Assembly: GCA_905221605.1 (NCBI GenBank)
Contig: CAJNDS010002095.1
Coordinates: forward strand, 566,001-630,000
From: Symbiodinium natans
Taxonomy: Eukaryota > Sar > Dinophyceae > Suessiales > Symbiodiniaceae
Direction: 5' to 3'
Length of the DNA: 64,000 nt
Made by a program: the position numbers and the translations under genes. Below, piece by piece: positions 61,310 to 64,000 of this stretch. Under the pieces are notes generated by a model. The model was not told where the DNA came from and made no database searches. It saw only the letters and a program-made list of their open reading frames with translations. Within the stretch, counting starts at the first letter, position 1, and every line of letters begins with the position of its first letter.

Positions 61310-61448
61310 GTTGTTCTTGGGTTTCCAAATGCCAAGACTCAAGGTCGGAAATGCCAGCGTGCCTGCATTTATGGCTCATAACCTCTCGAAATACAAGGGT
61401 ATGGAAGTCATGATTCTGGGCACCTTGATGCTTTGCGTTGGCCTTTAA
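61310..61448 (+). CDS. Terminal exon, 45 codons, hydrophobic end
   Basis: Acceptor GTTTTAG|GTTG, then LFLGFQMPRLKVGNASVPAF, MAHNLSKYKG, and a hydrophobic end MEVMILGTLMLCVGL before TAA. Likely the C-terminus of a membrane protein (inference). Not interrupted by repeats. Confidence 0.58.
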
Positions 61449-61709
61449 ACCCTCTGAAAAATATTCTATATATCGGGTGCCTTATAAACACAAACAAGGA
61501 AAATACAAAATGTCCCAAAACCAACCTAGGGGACTTCAGGGTCTAGGTTTCGAGGCTTCAGGGTTTAAAGGCATTGGGCTCGAGGGGTTGGGGTCTGTAA
61601 TTCGGGCTCCGGGGTTGCTGAGTAGAGCAGTAGGGTTTAGGGTTTAGGGTTTAGGGTTTAGGGTTTAGGGTTTAGGGTTTAGGGTTTAAGTTTAGGGTTT
61701 AGTGCCCAC

Positions 61710-61795
61710 CTTCCGATCGTGACGCAGGCCAGAAGAGATCGCAGCGACGTCGCGTGGGCGTTCTGGTGCAGTTCCACGATCCGCGTCAGCTTCTC
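61710..61795 (-). CDS. Exon, unknown helical protein
   Basis: Acceptor AATGAG|GAG, donor GGAAG|GTGGGC. Reads EKLTRIVELHQNAHATSLRS then LLACVTIG, amphipathic, high GC3. Confidence 0.58.
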
Positions 61796-61993
61796 CTCAT
61801 TACCTCAGTGCCCTAAACCCGAACCCTAAACCCTAAACCCTAAACCCTAAACCCTAAACCCTAAACTCTGAACCCTGTAATGCCCTATGCGACCTCAAGC
61901 CGAAACATTGTTTGCAAACCCTAAACCCTAAACCCTATAATGCGCTATAAGACCTCGAGCCGAAGCATTGTTTGCGCAAGGTGGGGCGGTTTA

Positions 61994-62065
61994 TGGTTTA
62001 GGGTTTAGGTTTTAGGGTTTTAGGGTTTTAGGGTTTTAGGGTTTTAGGGTTTAGGGTTTAGGGTT
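61994..62065 (+). repeat. Telomere tract, TTTTAGGG variant
   Basis: Five consecutive 8-bp TTTTAGGG units within 7-bp units. Confidence 0.95.
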
Positions 62066-62287
62066 CAAGGCTTCGTGCCCCTCAATCCAGCAACTATATG
62101 GGCATTTCTTTCAAGATACGAGAAGCCTTATCGTCAGAACCCCTCCAGAAAGGGTAGCCCTGCTGTCGGAAGCCCACCCCCATCTGTGGCCGACATATGA
62201 ATGTACACCCACACCCAACCCTAAACCTTGATCCGTAAACCCTAAACCCTACATTCTAAACCTTAAACCCTAAACCCGAAACCAAAC

Positions 62288-62345
62288 CGAGTCGCGACAG
62301 AGCTGGCCCTGCTTCAGGTCGTAGTTGTTGGTTTTTCGCTGGTTC
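62288..62345 (-). CDS. Exon candidate
   Basis: Acceptor GCAAG|GAAC, donor GACTCG|GTTTGGTTTCGGG. Reads NQRKTNNYDLKQGQLCRDS. Confidence 0.5.
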
Positions 62346-62951
62346 CTTGCATGCGGTTGAGGGTCAACGCTTTGGGTTTGGGGTTTCGGCGGGCAGCACG
62401 CTGAACCCTAGGAGTAGCCACGTACAGTAACCTGTATACCAGACCCCTCCCCCTCAAACTAGGGAAATTCGCCTTAATCAATGGGTATCTGGATCGGCCT
62501 TGAAGCCCTCTCTGAATTCTTCCTTACGCTCCTCTAAAACCCAATAAGGGTACATGTAATTCATTCCAATGTCCGACCACAAGTGCCCATGGAAACAAGG
62601 TCCCGTATAAGGGACCCACCCTCCTTTCGTCGCTTTTTGAGTTGTTTTGTCAAGCCTGCCTGGGGCGGACCCTAACCCCAGCCCCTCCCCCCACCCCAGA
62701 GAAACCTACATCTCCTGAAGCCATGACACAAAAAACTAAAAACCCAAAATGGCTAAGACAACAAAGCTCGGAGCCCCCATCAACCCCTCAAAAGCCTAAG
62801 CTACCCCAAGCAAAGAAACCCTGCAAGGCAACACCAAAAACTGCAAACAACAAATCCTAAGCCCGCCCTAGACCCCAACAAAAACACCCCTAAACCCTAA
62901 ACCCTAAACCCTAAACCCCAAACCCTAAGTCCCTAAGACCTCAAACTCCCT

Positions 62952-63050
62952 GACTCTGCCACAGCGTCAGCGACTTCGAGAGAAGTCCGGAGCCCTGCCG
63001 TCGGTCGTCGGGATCCAAGGCCGAAGAGCCCAGCGACTGCGTTGATTCTT
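62952..63050. CDS. Exon-like segment, strand unclear
   Basis: Both strands are open with good codon bias. Minus gives TQSLGSSALDPDDRRQGSGL; plus gives VSDFERSPEPCRRSSGSKAE. C-strand tract left, G-strand tract right, as for other exons. No AG|G acceptor on either strand. Confidence 0.35.
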
Positions 63051-63066
63051 TTGTTGATTGGGTTTT

Positions 63067-63240
63067 GGGTTAGGGTTTAGGGTTTAGGGTTTAGGGTTTA
63101 GGGTTTAGGGTTAGGGTTTAGGGTTTAGGGTTTAGGGTTTAGGGTTTAGGGTTTAGGGTTTAGGGTTTAGGGTTTAGGGTTTAGGGTTTAGGGGTTTACG
63201 GTTTAGGGGTTTAGGGGTTTACGGTTTAGGGGTTTGGTGT
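63067..63240 (+). repeat. Telomere-type tract, about 175 bp
   Basis: About twenty-three units, ending in TTTACGG and 8-bp TTTAGGGG variants. Confidence 0.96.
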
Positions 63241-63611
63241 TTGGGTGCAGGGGCTTTAGGGTTTTGGTTTGTATGGGGTTTAGGGAATATGTAAGGGGCT
63301 GAGATTGTTGGGGGAGCTTTGTGGAGGTTTTGTGCTGTTTTGGGCTTGAGGGGTTGTAGTGTCTAGGAACCCTAGGGGGCTTTGGGCTTTGGAGCTTTGA
63401 TGTGTATACCTGTGCCGTCGAAAGCTGCGAGCAAAAAGCTAAGTACCCCTAGCCTGCCTCCCAAAACATACAGCCCACGACCCCAAACTCCAAACTCGAA
63501 ACCCAAGTAAACCGGGGTTTAAGGCTAAACCCTAAATCCTAAACCCTACACCCTAAACCCTAAACCCCAAACCCTGAACCCCTAAAGCGAGAAAACAGAA
63601 CCAACACATGC

Positions 63612-63681
63612 TCGGGCAGTCGCCTCGCGAGCCTTGATCAAGTCTTCGCGCAGTCGCCGCACCTTCCTTTGTCGCTCCATG
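63612..63681 (-). CDS. Exon with possible start Met, coiled-coil-like
   Basis: Minus frame MERQRKVRRLREDLIKAREA then TAR, donor CCCGA|GCATG (GC type). Either an initiating exon or, if spliced at ACAAAG|GAAG (63666), an internal one. Confidence 0.5.
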
Positions 63682-64000
63682 GTTTAGGGTTCACAGGGTT
63701 TAGATTTAGGGCTTAGGGTTTAGGGTTTAGGGTCCAGGCTTTAGAGAGAGTTCAGGGTTTAGGGTTTAGGGCTCATAATAGGGTGTAGGGGGCTTAGGTT
63801 TTTGGGAAGAGGAAGGTGATAAGACAACACTTATCGCGGTGTAAAGGGTTGAGGGCTGAGCGTTCATAGGGTTTATCAGGGTCTTGTCTTGGTGTTTGGT
63901 GTAGGGTTTAGGGTATAGGGTCTCTCTGCTCAGATTCAGGGTGATTTAGGATTCAAGGCGCCTGCGCGAAATTTGGAATTGATATGTCTTCCCAGCCACT

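Overview
This is a nuclear window from a eukaryote, most likely a dinoflagellate (inference). Three things point there. (1) Plant/alga-type telomere motif TTTAGGG/CCCTAAA. (2) A multi-exon gene I could rebuild by hand has eleven introns, all ending AG|G, whose donors are mostly GC (eight), with two GT and one GA; relaxed donors plus AG|G is a published dinoflagellate hallmark. (3) Tiny exons (about 30-170 bp) with strong G/C third-position bias, plus gene fragments that resemble repetitive protein families of that group. I saw no rRNA, tRNA, CRISPR array, bacterial operon or spliced-leader gene.

The most striking property is more than a hundred short interstitial tracts of telomere-type repeat, in both orientations, every few hundred bases from 0.3 to 50 kb and again from 55 to 64 kb. 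They are mostly in non-coding DNA. Exon-like segments most often have a CCCTAAA tract on the left and a TTTAGGG tract on the right, so in the sense direction introns tend to begin with TTTAGGG and end with CCCTAAA. Several predicted junctions fall inside the motif itself (G|GTTTAG donors, TTTAG|G acceptors). Other tracts sit inside short inverted-repeat elements, with target-site-like duplications or an intact empty copy elsewhere in the window, so at least some arrived by insertion.

Layout. 0-15 kb: dense tracts with isolated exon candidates on both strands, a long poly-G block (5.9 kb) and a broken mobile-element protein (13.4 kb). 15-36 kb: more exon candidates, including a 56-codon exon at 19.3 kb, and a second mobile-element protein fragment at 32.2 kb. 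36.4-44.1 kb, minus strand: a class II aldolase/adducin-domain gene, twelve exons, 264 codons plus stop, with a hydrophobic C-terminal tail; its introns carry telomeric tracts, MITE-like elements, a 9-bp minisatellite and a triplet repeat. 44-50 kb: exon candidates including a CxxCxxC segment. 50.6-55.3 kb: an island nearly free of telomeric tracts, with a possible acetyltransferase exon, a compact broken gene and a degenerate A+T-richer repeat. 55.3-64 kb: dense tracts again, with several well-formed exons.

Only the aldolase gene is assembled. The other exons are single-exon calls from an open frame, splice-site context and codon bias; strand is uncertain for some because the flanking repeats are symmetrical.
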